Positions 41,657-50,051 of a DNA stretch of 64,000 bases are shown here, piece after piece. The DNA lies in the NCBI RefSeq assembly GCF_000971135.1, contig NZ_BBLW01000006.1, positions 166,778 through 230,777 of the forward strand, given 5' to 3'. This DNA comes from Demequina phytophila. Its GTDB lineage: Bacteria; Actinomycetota; Actinomycetes; Actinomycetales; Demequinaceae. Every line of letters begins with the position of its first letter. The stretch's first letter is position 1. A program made the position numbers and the translations under genes. The notes beneath the pieces are model-generated. The model was not told the DNA's origin. It saw only the letters and a program-made list of their open reading frames with translations, and did not search any database.

Positions 41657-43464
41657 TTGGCACCTCCGGCGTTGACGTGACGGTCCGACGAGTGCGAGAG
41701 CGCGCCGCGGGCGGCGCCGTCCTCGAGGATCGCGTCGAACAGGGACTGGGTGTACGCGTGGCGGGGGCCCGCGAAGATGGACCTGGCGGGTCCGGTCTCG
41801 ACGATGCGACCCTTCTGCATGACCGACACGCGGTCGCACAGGTCCGCGACCACACCGAAGTTGTGGGTCACCAGAAGCACGGCCACGCCGAGCTCCTGCT
41901 GGAGCCCCCGGAGCAGGTCGAGGATGTCCGCCTGGACGGTGACGTCGAGGGCCGTGGTCGGCTCGTCGGCGATGATGAGGTCCGGCTCGCAGGAGATGGC
42001 TCCGGCGATGAGGACGCGCTGCGCCTGGCCGCCTGAGACCTGGTGCGGGTAGGACCGGAAGGTCTTCTCCGGGTCGGGCAGACCCACCTTCGCGAGGAGG
42101 TCCAGCGCACGCGCCTTCGCCTCCTTGCCGGAGATCCCGAGCGTCTCCCTCATCGGCTCGACCAGCTGGCTGCCGATGGTGAAGGACGGGTCCAGGTTGG
42201 ACATCGGCTCCTGCGGGACGTAGGAGATCCGCTTGCCCTGGATCCTGCGCATCTGCTTGGCCGACTTGCCGGTGAGCTCGACACCGTCGAAGACGATGCT
42301 GCCGGCGGCGACGCGCCCGCCCTCGGGGAGGAGCCCGAGGATCGAGAACGCCGTCTGGGTCTTACCCGACCCGGACTCGCCGATGAGGCCGTGGACCTCA
42401 CCCTTGCGGACCGTGAGGGAGACGCCGTTGACCACCTGGGTGAGCGAGCCATCCGGCTGGTCGTAGCCGACCACGAGGCCGTCGACCTCGAGCAGCAGGT
42501 CGCGCGGGGCGGCCTCGGTCTCGGCGTGGACCTCGGCGGCGGCGCCCTCCGCGTTGACCGCGGCCTTGGCCTTGCCCTTGACCTTCTTGGGCTTGGCCGA
42601 CCGCTCGAGCTCGTCTCGCAGCGCGTTGGCGAACAGCGCGAACGCGACGGACGCGAGGGCGATGATGGACGCGGGCCAGACGAGCAGCAGCGGCTGCTGG
42701 TACATCTTGGTGAACGCGTCGTTGAGCATCCCGCCCCAGGTGGGGATGGTCGGGTCGCTCATGCCGATGAACCCGAGTCCCGCCTGGATCGCGATCGCGA
42801 TGAGCGTGACGATCGCGGCCTGGATGATGACGGGCGCGCGCACCACGGTGAGGATGTGCCGGCCGATGATCGACGGGTCCTTCACGCCGGCGACGCGGGC
42901 CGCGTCGACGTAGAGCTCGTTGCGGACGCCCATGACGGCCGCGTGGGTGAGGCGGTAGAAGGCCGGCGCGAGCAGGACTCCGAAGATCGCCATCGCGCCC
43001 CACAGGGTGGGGCCGATCACGGCGCGGGCGGCGAGGAGGACCACGAGCCCGGGCAGCGCCATCACGAGGCTGGTGAGCCACGCGCTGACGGACTCGAACC
43101 AGCGGCCGTAGTAGCCGGCGATGAGGCCCGAGGTGACGCCGATGGCGGCGGCGAGGAACGTCGCGAGCGCGGCACCGAGGAGGCTGTAGCGGGTCGCGAA
43201 GACCAGGCGGGCCCACACGTCGCGACCGGCCGAGTCGGTGCCGAGGAGGTGCTCGGCGCTCGGCGACGCGAGGATGTTGCGGATGTCCGCGTAGTCCGGG
43301 TCCTGGCTGGTGAGCAGCGGCGCGAGGGCCGCCATGAGGATGAGGAGCGCGATCACGATGATCGCGAACAGCCCCGTGGGGTTCTTGAGCATGCGGCGCG
43401 CGAGGTGGGAGCGGCGCCCCACGTTCTCGGCGACCTCGAGCGTGACGTCGGCAGACTGGCTCAT
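41653..43464 (-). CDS. fused permease-ATPase (OppC-OppD)
   Basis: A 603-residue fusion. Residues 1-305 form an OppC-type permease with five or six membrane segments and the conserved loop HLLGTDSAGRDVWARL, plus DAARVAGVKDPSIIGRHIL contacting the ATPase. Residues 345-603 form an OppD-like ATPase with GESGSGKTQTAF, HQVSGGQAQRVLIAGA and DLIIADEPTTALDVT. A charged Lys/Ala/Glu linker joins them. Permease-ATPase fusions in this family exist but are uncommon. The ATG overlaps the OppB TGA by four bases, and the stop overlaps the OppF start, so it is one coupled transporter. Confidence 0.9.
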   Translation of the reverse strand: MSQSADVTLEVAENVGRRSHLARRMLKNPTGLFAIIVIALLILMAALAPLLTSQDPDYADIRNILASPSAEHLLGTDSAGRDVWARLVFATRYSLLGAALATFLAAAIGVTSGLIAGYYGRWFESVSAWLTSLVMALPGLVVLLAARAVIGPTLWGAMAIFGVLLAPAFYRLTHAAVMGVRNELYVDAARVAGVKDPSIIGRHILTVVRAPVIIQAAIVTLIAIAIQAGLGFIGMSDPTIPTWGGMLNDAFTKMYQQPLLLVWPASIIALASVAFALFANALRDELERSAKPKKVKGKAKAAVNAEGAAAEVHAETEAAPRDLLLEVDGLVVGYDQPDGSLTQVVNGVSLTVRKGEVHGLIGESGSGKTQTAFSILGLLPEGGRVAAGSIVFDGVELTGKSAKQMRRIQGKRISYVPQEPMSNLDPSFTIGSQLVEPMRETLGISGKEAKARALDLLAKVGLPDPEKTFRSYPHQVSGGQAQRVLIAGAISCEPDLIIADEPTTALDVTVQADILDLLRGLQQELGVAVLLVTHNFGVVADLCDRVSVMQKGRIVETGPARSIFAGPRHAYTQSLFDAILEDGAARGALSHSSDRHVNAGGAK

Positions 43465-44402
43465 GACAGACGCACCTTCGGGTTGAGGAACCCCTGCAGC
43501 AGGTCGAAGACGAGGTTCACGACGACGACCACCACACCCGTGGCGACGACGACCCCCATGACGATGGGGATGTCGCCCTGGGTGGTCGACTGGATGGTGA
43601 GCGGGCCGATGCCCGGGATGGCGAAGATCTGCTCGACGATGAGCGTGCCCCCCAGGAGGCCGACGAACTGCAGCGCGAGGACCGCGAGCGCGGGACCGCC
43701 GGCGTTGCGCAGCACGTGCTTGTAGATGACCTTGTTCTCGCGCACGCCGCGGCTGCGGAGCGTGCGGACCCAGTCCTGGCGCTGCGCGTCGATGACGGAG
43801 CCGCGCACCTGCTGGGCCACCGCTGCCACCGCACCGATCGACAGCGCGATGATCGGGAGCGTGACGCTCTCGAGCCACCCCGCTGGCGAGGCGGACCATC
43901 GGGTGTACCCCGTGGGCTGGAACCAACCCAGGTTGAGGGCGAAGACGTTCACCAGCAGGATCGCGATGAGGAAGCTGGGGATCGCGAAGCCGAGGATGGA
44001 GAGCACCTGGATGAGGCGGTCGACCCAGCCGCGCTTGCGGGCGGCCCACACGCCGAGTGCGATGCTCACCAGCGCGCTGATGAGGACCGTGCCGACCACG
44101 AGGGTGAGCGTGACCGCGAGGCGGGAGGTGATGGTCTCCGCGACCGGCTGGCTGCTGAACCAGGAGCGGCCGAAGTCGCCGTGGAGCGCGTTGCCGAGCC
44201 AGTCGATGTAGCGGGGGACCAGGGGCTCGTTGAGCCCGAGCTCCTCGGCCTTCTTCGCGACGGTCTCCTCCGTCGCGGTCTGACCGAGGATCTGGCGGGC
44301 GATGTCGCCGCCGCTGAGGTAGAGGAGCAGGTACGCGATCGTGGTGATCGCGAAGAGGAGGACGACGCCAGCGCCCAGGCGTCGCAGGGTGAATTGCACC
44401 AT
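43461..44402 (-). CDS. oligopeptide-type ABC permease (OppB-like)
   Basis: A 313-residue permease of the OppB/DppB family. The N-terminus is MVQFTLRRLGAGVVLLFAIT, a standard start, followed by GLNEPLVPRYIDWLGNALHGDFG and six membrane segments. The ATPase contact loop is RTLRSRGVRENKVIYKHVLRN. It forms the pore with the OppC half of the next gene, which it overlaps by four bases. A strong hairpin separates it from the upstream binding-protein gene. Confidence 0.92.
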   Translation of the reverse strand: MVQFTLRRLGAGVVLLFAITTIAYLLLYLSGGDIARQILGQTATEETVAKKAEELGLNEPLVPRYIDWLGNALHGDFGRSWFSSQPVAETITSRLAVTLTLVVGTVLISALVSIALGVWAARKRGWVDRLIQVLSILGFAIPSFLIAILLVNVFALNLGWFQPTGYTRWSASPAGWLESVTLPIIALSIGAVAAVAQQVRGSVIDAQRQDWVRTLRSRGVRENKVIYKHVLRNAGGPALAVLALQFVGLLGGTLIVEQIFAIPGIGPLTIQSTTQGDIPIVMGVVVATGVVVVVVNLVFDLLQGFLNPKVRLS

Positions 44403-44441
44403 CGGAGGGATCCTTTGCCGATGCTTCAGTGGGAGGGGGTG

Positions 44442-44474
44442 GGTGCCGGGCCGCGCGGGGCGCGGCCCGGCACC
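44442..44474 (-). terminator. attenuating hairpin after the family-5 binding protein
   Basis: GGTGCCGGGCCGCG (44442-44455) pairs perfectly with 44461-44474 around a 5-base loop. Like the hairpin at 22703, it separates a binding-protein gene from its permeases. Confidence 0.6.
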
Positions 44475-44485
44475 GCGATCGGCCG

Positions 44486-46030
44486 TCAGGCCGGCTTGAT
44501 GGTCCAGAGGTAGGGCCAGGTGTTACCGGTCTGCGCCTCCGCCGTGGTGCCCTCGGCGACCACCTTGGTGTTGTCGGTCCGGTAGAAGGGCACGAACCAC
44601 GCCTGGTCGACGATGTACTGGTTCAGCTCCGCGCCCGCGGCCTCGTCACCCAGCTGGATCTGGCCGATGAGGTCCTCGACGGTCGGGTCCTCGTAGTGCA
44701 GGAAGTTGAAGGTCGCGTCCGCGGCGATCTGGAACGACGCGAGCTGGAAGTCGCTCGGGTCCTGCTGAAGGATCATGATGGTCGCCGGCCACTTGCCCGC
44801 CACCATGTCGGAGATGAAGTTCGCCGGGGCGACGTCCTCGTAGACCACCGTGATGCCCACGTCGGCCAGCTGCTGCTGGACCAGCGTCAGCCACGACTGG
44901 TTGAACGCGGCGGTCGAGGGCATCGTGATCTCGAGTCCGTCCGCGTAGCCGGCCTCCGCGAGGAGCGACTTCGCCTTCTCGGGGTCGTACGGGTAGGTCT
45001 CGTTGAGCGACTCGTCGTAGCTGGGCGACGTGGTCGGGAAGATCTGGCCCGTGGTGGTGCCGTAGCCCGCCGCGAAGGCCTGAAGGATCGCGTCGCGGTC
45101 GAACGCGTAGGCGATCGCCTGGCGCACCTTGACGTCCGCGAGGGCCTCGTTGAGCACGCCGCCGCGGTCGCCCAGGATGAGGCCGACCCAGTCGAGTTGG
45201 TTGGTCACGGCCGAGTAGCCGGAGGCCGTCATCTGGTCGAGCTGCGTGAGGTCGATCACCGAGGCGACGTCGACCTGGCCGCCCTGCACCGCGTTCAGCA
45301 TGGCGGTGGAGTCCGTGTAGACGTTCGCGACCACGCGGTCGTAGTGCTGGTCCTCGGAGTTCCAGTAGTCGGGGTTCTTGTCGAACACGTACGTGGTGCC
45401 GGGGACGGTCTCGCCCACGTTGAGGGTGTACGGGCCCGAACCGATCGGCACGGTGTCCACGTCCGCGGTGTCGAAGGCCGCGGGAGACTCCTGCAGGCCG
45501 GCGTTCTGGGTGAGGTACACCTCAAGGGCCGGGTCGGGCTCGCTCATGGTGATCTCGACGGTGTCCGCGTCCACCGCGGTCGCGTCGGCCACGCGGCCCA
45601 GGTTCGAGGCGTTCGGGGAGGTGCCGTCGCGGAAGCGCAGGATGTTCTGGGCGGCGACGTCGGCGTCGAACGCGGTGCCGTCGGTGAAGGTGACGTCGTC
45701 GCGGAGGTCGAGCGTGAGGGTCATGCGGTCCTCGCTCCACTCCCAGTCCGTCGCGAGGTTGGGCGAGATGGTGCCGTCCGGCTCCATGCGCAGCAGCGAG
45801 TCGTAGACGGCCTGCATCATGGGCGACTCGTTGGCCCAGTTCGAGTTCGCGGCCGCGAACGAGGTGACCTGGGCGATGACGCCGAGGGTGACGGTGCCGC
45901 CGGACTCGGAGCCGCCCTCGGAGGCGCCGCTCGTGGTCGGGTCGGACGAGGAGCCGCCGGAGCAGCCCGCCAGAGCGGCGACCGAGACGGCGGCTGCCGT
46001 GGCGATCAGTGCTCGCTTTCGAGTGAACAT
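44486..46030 (-). CDS. family-5 solute-binding lipoprotein (OppA-like)
   Basis: A 514-residue extracellular lipoprotein of the SBP family 5. The signal peptide and lipobox VAALAGC place the lipidated Cys near residue 23, followed by a Ser/Gly-rich linker. Family signatures include LATDWEWSEDRMTLTLDLRDDVTF, GSGPYTLNVGETVPGTTYVF, VRQAIAYAFDRDAILQAFAAG and the final WPYLWTIKPA; each is given only in part. GGAAGGAAC precedes the ATG. The ligand may be an oligosaccharide, because a GH3 enzyme ends the operon. Direct repeats upstream suggest regulation. Confidence 0.92.
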   Translation of the reverse strand: MFTRKRALIATAAAVSVAALAGCSGGSSSDPTTSGASEGGSESGGTVTLGVIAQVTSFAAANSNWANESPMMQAVYDSLLRMEPDGTISPNLATDWEWSEDRMTLTLDLRDDVTFTDGTAFDADVAAQNILRFRDGTSPNASNLGRVADATAVDADTVEITMSEPDPALEVYLTQNAGLQESPAAFDTADVDTVPIGSGPYTLNVGETVPGTTYVFDKNPDYWNSEDQHYDRVVANVYTDSTAMLNAVQGGQVDVASVIDLTQLDQMTASGYSAVTNQLDWVGLILGDRGGVLNEALADVKVRQAIAYAFDRDAILQAFAAGYGTTTGQIFPTTSPSYDESLNETYPYDPEKAKSLLAEAGYADGLEITMPSTAAFNQSWLTLVQQQLADVGITVVYEDVAPANFISDMVAGKWPATIMILQQDPSDFQLASFQIAADATFNFLHYEDPTVEDLIGQIQLGDEAAGAELNQYIVDQAWFVPFYRTDNTKVVAEGTTAEAQTGNTWPYLWTIKPA

Positions 46031-46115
46031 CGTTGTTCCTTCCGCGTGGGGAGAGCGGCCCCTCGATGGACCGATGCGTGCCACCGTAACCCTAAACCCG
46101 AGTGACAGCAAGGTA

Positions 46116-46135
46116 TTTATCAAAGCGTTATCAAA
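46116..46135. promoter_or_regulatory. TTTGATAA direct repeat upstream of the oppA-like gene
   Basis: On the minus strand TTTGATAA occurs twice with an 11-bp period (plus-strand 46116-46135). One helical turn separates the copies, placing them on the same face of DNA, about 85 bp upstream of the start codon. It is a likely activator or repressor site in an AT-rich patch. Confidence 0.45.
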
Positions 46136-46210
46136 GGTCGAATGGATATGCGTACTGGGAGCGAGCACAGTCACCGAGAGCCACAATTCCCGGTCTCACC
46201 TGGCATGACA

Positions 46211-46240
46211 ACGGGCCCGGCGCCGCCGCGCCGGGCCCGT
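46211..46240 (-). terminator. terminator of the DUF1593 gene
   Basis: ACGGGCCCGGCG (46211-46222) pairs perfectly with CGCCGGGCCCGT (46229-46240), 24 bp beyond the stop of the minus-strand gene. Confidence 0.65.
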
Positions 46241-46263
46241 CCTGGGCACACCCGAAGCCGCCG

Positions 46264-47736
46264 TCAGGCGACCGTGATCACGACCCGCGCATAGGAGGTC
46301 AACGGGACCGGCGCATCGTCCACCGCCTCGACGATCACGTGGATCGCGTCGCCGGCACGCGCGTCTGCCGGGATCCCGATCACGAGCGTCACCCCTGACA
46401 GATCCACCGTCGCTGGCGCCTCGCAGGAGCCCGCCTCGCGGTACTCCCAGGCCCCCAGCGTGACGGGGTCGCCGTCCGGATCGCTCGCGCGCAGCGTCAC
46501 CTCCACGCGCTCCCCCGCCGCCGCGGCGAGGTCCACGCCGGGCTCGACGGTGAGCTCAGGGGCGTGGTTCGCATCCTCGTAGCGCGGCGTGACGCTCCAC
46601 CGCAGGCGGGCGGCGAGGTCACGCTGGAACGCGCCGAGCCAGCGCGCCGCCGCGTAGTCGTTGACGGTGGTGCCGAACGGGGTCTCGACCGGCGCCATGC
46701 CCTCCGGGAGCGCATCGTGGGCGAGCCCGCTCACCCATTCGCGGGGGTCGGTGGGGCTGAGCGCCTGGCGGCCGCCCCAGCCGCCGAAGTGCGGCCCCTC
46801 CCAGTTCCGGAGCCCGTTGTCGATGTGCATCGCGAAGTTCGAGGAGTCACCCTCGGAGATCCAGGCGCCGGGTGGGAAGACGGGGCACCAGACGCGGTAG
46901 CCGAGCGTCTCGAGCTCCGCCTGGGTCTTGCCGGCGATCCCGAAGTAGTCCTCGTCGTCGAAGCCGTCCGCCATCTGGAGGCCATCGCCCCAGACGCGGT
47001 ACGCGGCGCCGATGGGCCCCACGCTCGAGACATGCTCGCCCATCCACTCGGGAGTGAGGTAGACCTGGTCCTCGGGCCGGACCACGAGGCGCGCGAAGTA
47101 GCCCCACGCCATGGTCGCGCACTCGCGGAGCTCGAGCTCGGGCCAATGGGGGCGGATGTACTCGTCCCACGTCTGGTCCTGCTTACCGAAGCTGGTGATC
47201 ACGGTGCGCGCGACCACGGCCCGGTACGTGTCCTCCCACGTGCCGGCGCGCTTGGCTCGCTCCTCGATCGACAGCAGGGCGCGGGCGATGGTGTTGGTGC
47301 CGCCCCAGGCCTGCACGAAGACCTGGCGGTCGTCGCCGTCGAGCAGCACGTCCTCGATGAGGCGTGAGCCGTCCGTCTCCTCGGCCATGTCGCCCTTGGT
47401 GAGGATGTTGCCCTGCTTGACGAGCGCGCGGAGGCGCTCGGGGGACGGGTAGCGGGCGTCGTGGACGCGAAGGTTGTCCCACGCCTGCGCGTACGCGTCG
47501 ACCGCCTGGTCGATGTGGCCGCGAGCGCCAGCGGGTGGCCAGCGGTGGGGCTCGACCCCCGCGGCGGGGTCGCCGGCCCAGTGGAACTGGCTCGACGAGT
47601 AGATCAGGCCGGCGAGGTCGACCTCGTTGCTGTAGAGCACCAGGCGGAGCATCGAGTTGAGGTCGTCGAGCTCCGGGTCCGTGGTGACGATCACCCGCGG
47701 GCGGGGGGTTCCGCCGGGCTGGTCCGCTGCTGTCAT
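46264..47736 (-). CDS. DUF1593/nucleoside-hydrolase-like protein
   Basis: A 490-residue protein of the DUF1593 family. Residues 13-330 have the nucleoside-hydrolase-like core (VIVTTDPELDDLNSMLRLVLYSN near residues 14-36, and VFVQAWGGTNTIARALLSI). A C-terminal beta-sandwich follows (VTLRASDPDGDPVTLGAWEYR). Members are mostly secreted in other bacteria and lie near polysaccharide-degrading genes, but I see no clear signal peptide here. The ATG at 47736 follows GGAGG closely. It is divergent from a TetR gene, mirroring the arrangement at 36-38 kb. Confidence 0.85.
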   Translation of the reverse strand: MTAADQPGGTPRPRVIVTTDPELDDLNSMLRLVLYSNEVDLAGLIYSSSQFHWAGDPAAGVEPHRWPPAGARGHIDQAVDAYAQAWDNLRVHDARYPSPERLRALVKQGNILTKGDMAEETDGSRLIEDVLLDGDDRQVFVQAWGGTNTIARALLSIEERAKRAGTWEDTYRAVVARTVITSFGKQDQTWDEYIRPHWPELELRECATMAWGYFARLVVRPEDQVYLTPEWMGEHVSSVGPIGAAYRVWGDGLQMADGFDDEDYFGIAGKTQAELETLGYRVWCPVFPPGAWISEGDSSNFAMHIDNGLRNWEGPHFGGWGGRQALSPTDPREWVSGLAHDALPEGMAPVETPFGTTVNDYAAARWLGAFQRDLAARLRWSVTPRYEDANHAPELTVEPGVDLAAAAGERVEVTLRASDPDGDPVTLGAWEYREAGSCEAPATVDLSGVTLVIGIPADARAGDAIHVIVEAVDDAPVPLTSYARVVITVA

Positions 47737-47790
47737 GGTCGCCTCCTTGCGATGCGGCGCGATGCGATGCGTCCCTCGCACCCACGCCGT

Positions 47791-47815
47791 CGAATGTTCA
47801 TTCGCTAGCGAATGA
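47791..47815. promoter_or_regulatory. triple half-site TetR operator
   Basis: Three half-sites CGAATG, CATTCG and CGAATG are arranged as CGAATG-TT-CATTCG (47791-47804) and CATTCG-CTAG-CGAATG (47799-47814), the latter extended to an 18-bp perfect palindrome (47798-47815). It lies between the DUF1593 and tetR genes. Confidence 0.6.
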
Positions 47816-47874
47816 CGGTACCCCATCGTCGTCGCCGCGGGGAGGGACGGGGGGGTCGCGGCTACCATGTGCGC

Positions 47875-48453
47875 GTGACCGCCGACCGCCTCTCCCCCAA
47901 GGGCGCGGCGCGGCGCGAGGCGATCCTGGCGACCGCCATGACGGAGCTTGCCGCGAACGGGTACGGCGGCACCACGGTGCGCGCGATCGCACGAGCCATG
48001 GGCGCGGAGCCGGCGCACATCCTCTACTACTTCGGGACGCGCGAGGCGCTGCTCGAGGCGCTCGTGGAACGCTGGGATGCCCGCTCGCATGCGAGCAATC
48101 GCAACCCGCTCCACGTGCTCGACGCGTACGCGGAGGCGATCCGCGACAACCTCGCGATCCCCGGGATCGTGCACCTCTATCTCGCGTTCGCCGCCGAGGC
48201 CGCGGAACCCGCGCATCGTTCCCACGACTTCTTCGCGCGGAGGTTCGCCGACGTCCACGCGCTGCTCGCGGGCGGGATCCGCGCCGAGCAGGAGGCCGGC
48301 ACGATCGACGCGTCCGTCGACGCGGGCGCCGCCGCCCGCGAGCTCATCGCGGTCGCGGACGGCATGCAGCTGCAGGCGCTCGTCAACCCGCGGGTCGACG
48401 CCCCGCGTGCGGTGGAGCGGGCCATCCACGCGCTCCGCACCCACCGCGACTAA
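47875..48453 (+). CDS. TetR-family regulator (second copy)
   Basis: A 192-residue TetR regulator. The HTH spans RREAILATAMTELAANGYGG...VRAIARAMGAEPAHILYYFGTREA. The ligand domain shares GIVHLYLAFAAEAAEPAHRSHDFF with the TetR at 37.5 kb (same subfamily). The GTG at 47875 is chosen because the HTH then begins at the normal place; the frame is open to 47812, but that would run into the operator. It is divergent from the DUF1593 gene with the triple operator between, so it probably represses both. Confidence 0.88.
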   Translation: MTADRLSPKGAARREAILATAMTELAANGYGGTTVRAIARAMGAEPAHILYYFGTREALLEALVERWDARSHASNRNPLHVLDAYAEAIRDNLAIPGIVHLYLAFAAEAAEPAHRSHDFFARRFADVHALLAGGIRAEQEAGTIDASVDAGAAARELIAVADGMQLQALVNPRVDAPRAVERAIHALRTHRD

Positions 48454-48459
48454 CGGGGT

Positions 48460-49485
48460 TCAGGCGTCCCGGATCTGGCGGAGCGCCTCCTCGAGCGTGG
48501 CGATGATCGACGCGGTCTCGGCATGCGTGTGCAGCGGCGATTCGTGGCGCCCCTCGCCGACGTATCGGGCGAGCGCGGTCGCCTCCCAGCACAGCGCGTC
48601 CATGAGTCCCACGCCGGTCGGGTCGTGCCAGACGTGCTGCTCCCCCATGAATGGATTCCCTGAGAGCACCATGTCCGCGGGGATATGGAAGGGCCCCTCG
48701 AGCTCGAGGCTCGCCTCGGAGCCTGCGATCAGCCCTCGCGTCGGGGTGCGGGCGATCATCGAGGTCCACAGCGTCGACTGAGCCGCGCCGTGCGCGAGCA
48801 CCACCGTCGCGTGGGCGTCCACGCCCGTGTCCGTCATCGCGCCGATCGCCGTGACCTCGTCCGGCGCACCGAGCACCATCGAGTCGAGCTGCACGGGATA
48901 GATGCCGAGGTCGAACAACGCGCCGCCACCGAGGTCGGCACGGAACAGGCGATGCTCCGGCGGGAACCACTGGCCGTGGTCAGCAGTGACATGGCGAATC
49001 TCGCCGAGCGCGCCGTCCGCGACGAGCTGTCGGATGACGGACGCCTTGGGCTGGTAGCGGCTCCACATCGCCTCCATCACGAACACACCGGCCGCGCGAC
49101 CGGCGTCGAGGACCTCGCGTGCGTCTGCGGCCGTCATCGCGATCGGCTTCTCCACGAGGACGTGCTTGCCCGCGGCGATCGCCTGCAGGGCGAGGGACCG
49201 ATGCTCGTTCTGAGTGGCCGCGATGTAGACGACGTCGACGCCGGGGTCACCGACGAGCTCCTCGGCGGAGGCATACGCGCGATCGATGCCGTGCCGTCCG
49301 GCGAAAGCCTCCGCGCGGTCCAGGGCACGGGAGGACACGGCCACCACCCGCTGCGCCGTGTGGCGACGCATCGCGCCGACGAACATGTCGGCGATCCACC
49401 CGGGGCCGATCACGCCCCAGCGCAATGTGGGCTCACCCTGCCCTGGGATGAAGATCTGCGGGTCAGGGAAAACTGAGGCGAACAT
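48460..49485 (-). CDS. Gfo/Idh/MocA-family oxidoreductase
   Basis: A 341-residue NAD(P)-dependent sugar or inositol dehydrogenase-like enzyme. The Rossmann fold begins WGVIGPGWIADMFV near residue 20, and the conserved catalytic-lysine motif is VLVEKPIAM. The C-terminal domain holds the substrate site (GGGALFDLGIYPVQ). The ATG at 49485 is preceded by AGGAAGG with good spacing, so an open frame beyond it is ignored. It ends 7 bp from tetR and converges with it. Its location next to glycoside genes suggests use of an unusual sugar; the substrate is unknown. Confidence 0.9.
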   Translation of the reverse strand: MFASVFPDPQIFIPGQGEPTLRWGVIGPGWIADMFVGAMRRHTAQRVVAVSSRALDRAEAFAGRHGIDRAYASAEELVGDPGVDVVYIAATQNEHRSLALQAIAAGKHVLVEKPIAMTAADAREVLDAGRAAGVFVMEAMWSRYQPKASVIRQLVADGALGEIRHVTADHGQWFPPEHRLFRADLGGGALFDLGIYPVQLDSMVLGAPDEVTAIGAMTDTGVDAHATVVLAHGAAQSTLWTSMIARTPTRGLIAGSEASLELEGPFHIPADMVLSGNPFMGEQHVWHDPTGVGLMDALCWEATALARYVGEGRHESPLHTHAETASIIATLEEALRQIRDA

Positions 49486-49501
49486 CGTCGTCCTTCCTAT
49501 G

Positions 49502-49540
49502 GCATGCTGACGTCGGTCACCATAACCTATCGGTGATAAA
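49502..49540. promoter_or_regulatory. divergent promoter region
   Basis: The AT-rich stretch CATAACCTATCGGTGATAAA between the oxidoreductase and UPF0303 genes contains an imperfect palindrome (ATAACC / GGTGAT) and a -10-like GATAAA. It probably serves both genes. Confidence 0.35.
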
Positions 49541-49565
49541 AAAAGCCCGTCGAAGGAGATGAGCC

Positions 49566-50051
49566 ATGAGCCCCGCCCCCGCATCCGACCGCACGGATCG
49601 CCGCGCCCAGCTCGAACAGCAGCACACCGCCCTCTCGCTCACGCGCTTCGATCTCGCCGACGCCTGGACGCTCGGGTCGTGGGTGGTCGAGCGTGCGCTC
49701 ACCGCGGGTCACCACATCGCCGTGGACATCCGCCGCCCCGGGCACGTGCTCTTCCACGCCGCACTGCCCGGCGCGACGCCGGACAACGACCAGTGGATCG
49801 CCCAGAAGTCGACCGCATGCCTCCGGCTCGAGACCGCGACGGCGCTGCTCGCGCTCCGCTTCGCCGAGGCCGGGCTCGACCCGCTGCGCGGGTGGCTCCC
49901 CGAGGGAGCCTTGGCAGCCGGCGGCTCGGTCCCCGTCCGCGTCGATGGCGTGGGGGTCGTGGCCGCCCTCACCGTGTCCGGCCTCGCATCGGACGAGGAT
50001 CACGATCTCGCGGTCGCAGCCATCGAGGCACTCAGGGAGAGCCAGGCGTGA
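49566..50051 (+). CDS. UPF0303 / haem-degrading-domain protein
   Basis: A 161-residue protein of the UPF0303 (HbpS/GlcG-like) family. The conserved segments are LADAWTLGSWVVERALTAG, HIAVDIRRPGHVLFHAALPG and the C-terminal DEDHDLAVAAIEALRES. Relatives bind haem or act as small sensor proteins. No signal peptide is present. The ATG has GAAGGAG in front. The TGA overlaps the start of the TolB-like gene by four bases (GTGA), so the two are made together. Confidence 0.85.
   Translation: MSPAPASDRTDRRAQLEQQHTALSLTRFDLADAWTLGSWVVERALTAGHHIAVDIRRPGHVLFHAALPGATPDNDQWIAQKSTACLRLETATALLALRFAEAGLDPLRGWLPEGALAAGGSVPVRVDGVGVVAALTVSGLASDEDHDLAVAAIEALRESQA

Noticed and set aside
46264..47736. The DUF1593 gene as a secreted cell-wall enzyme
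   Set aside because: No signal peptide is visible from the ATG at 47736, and extending upstream would run through the tetR operator.
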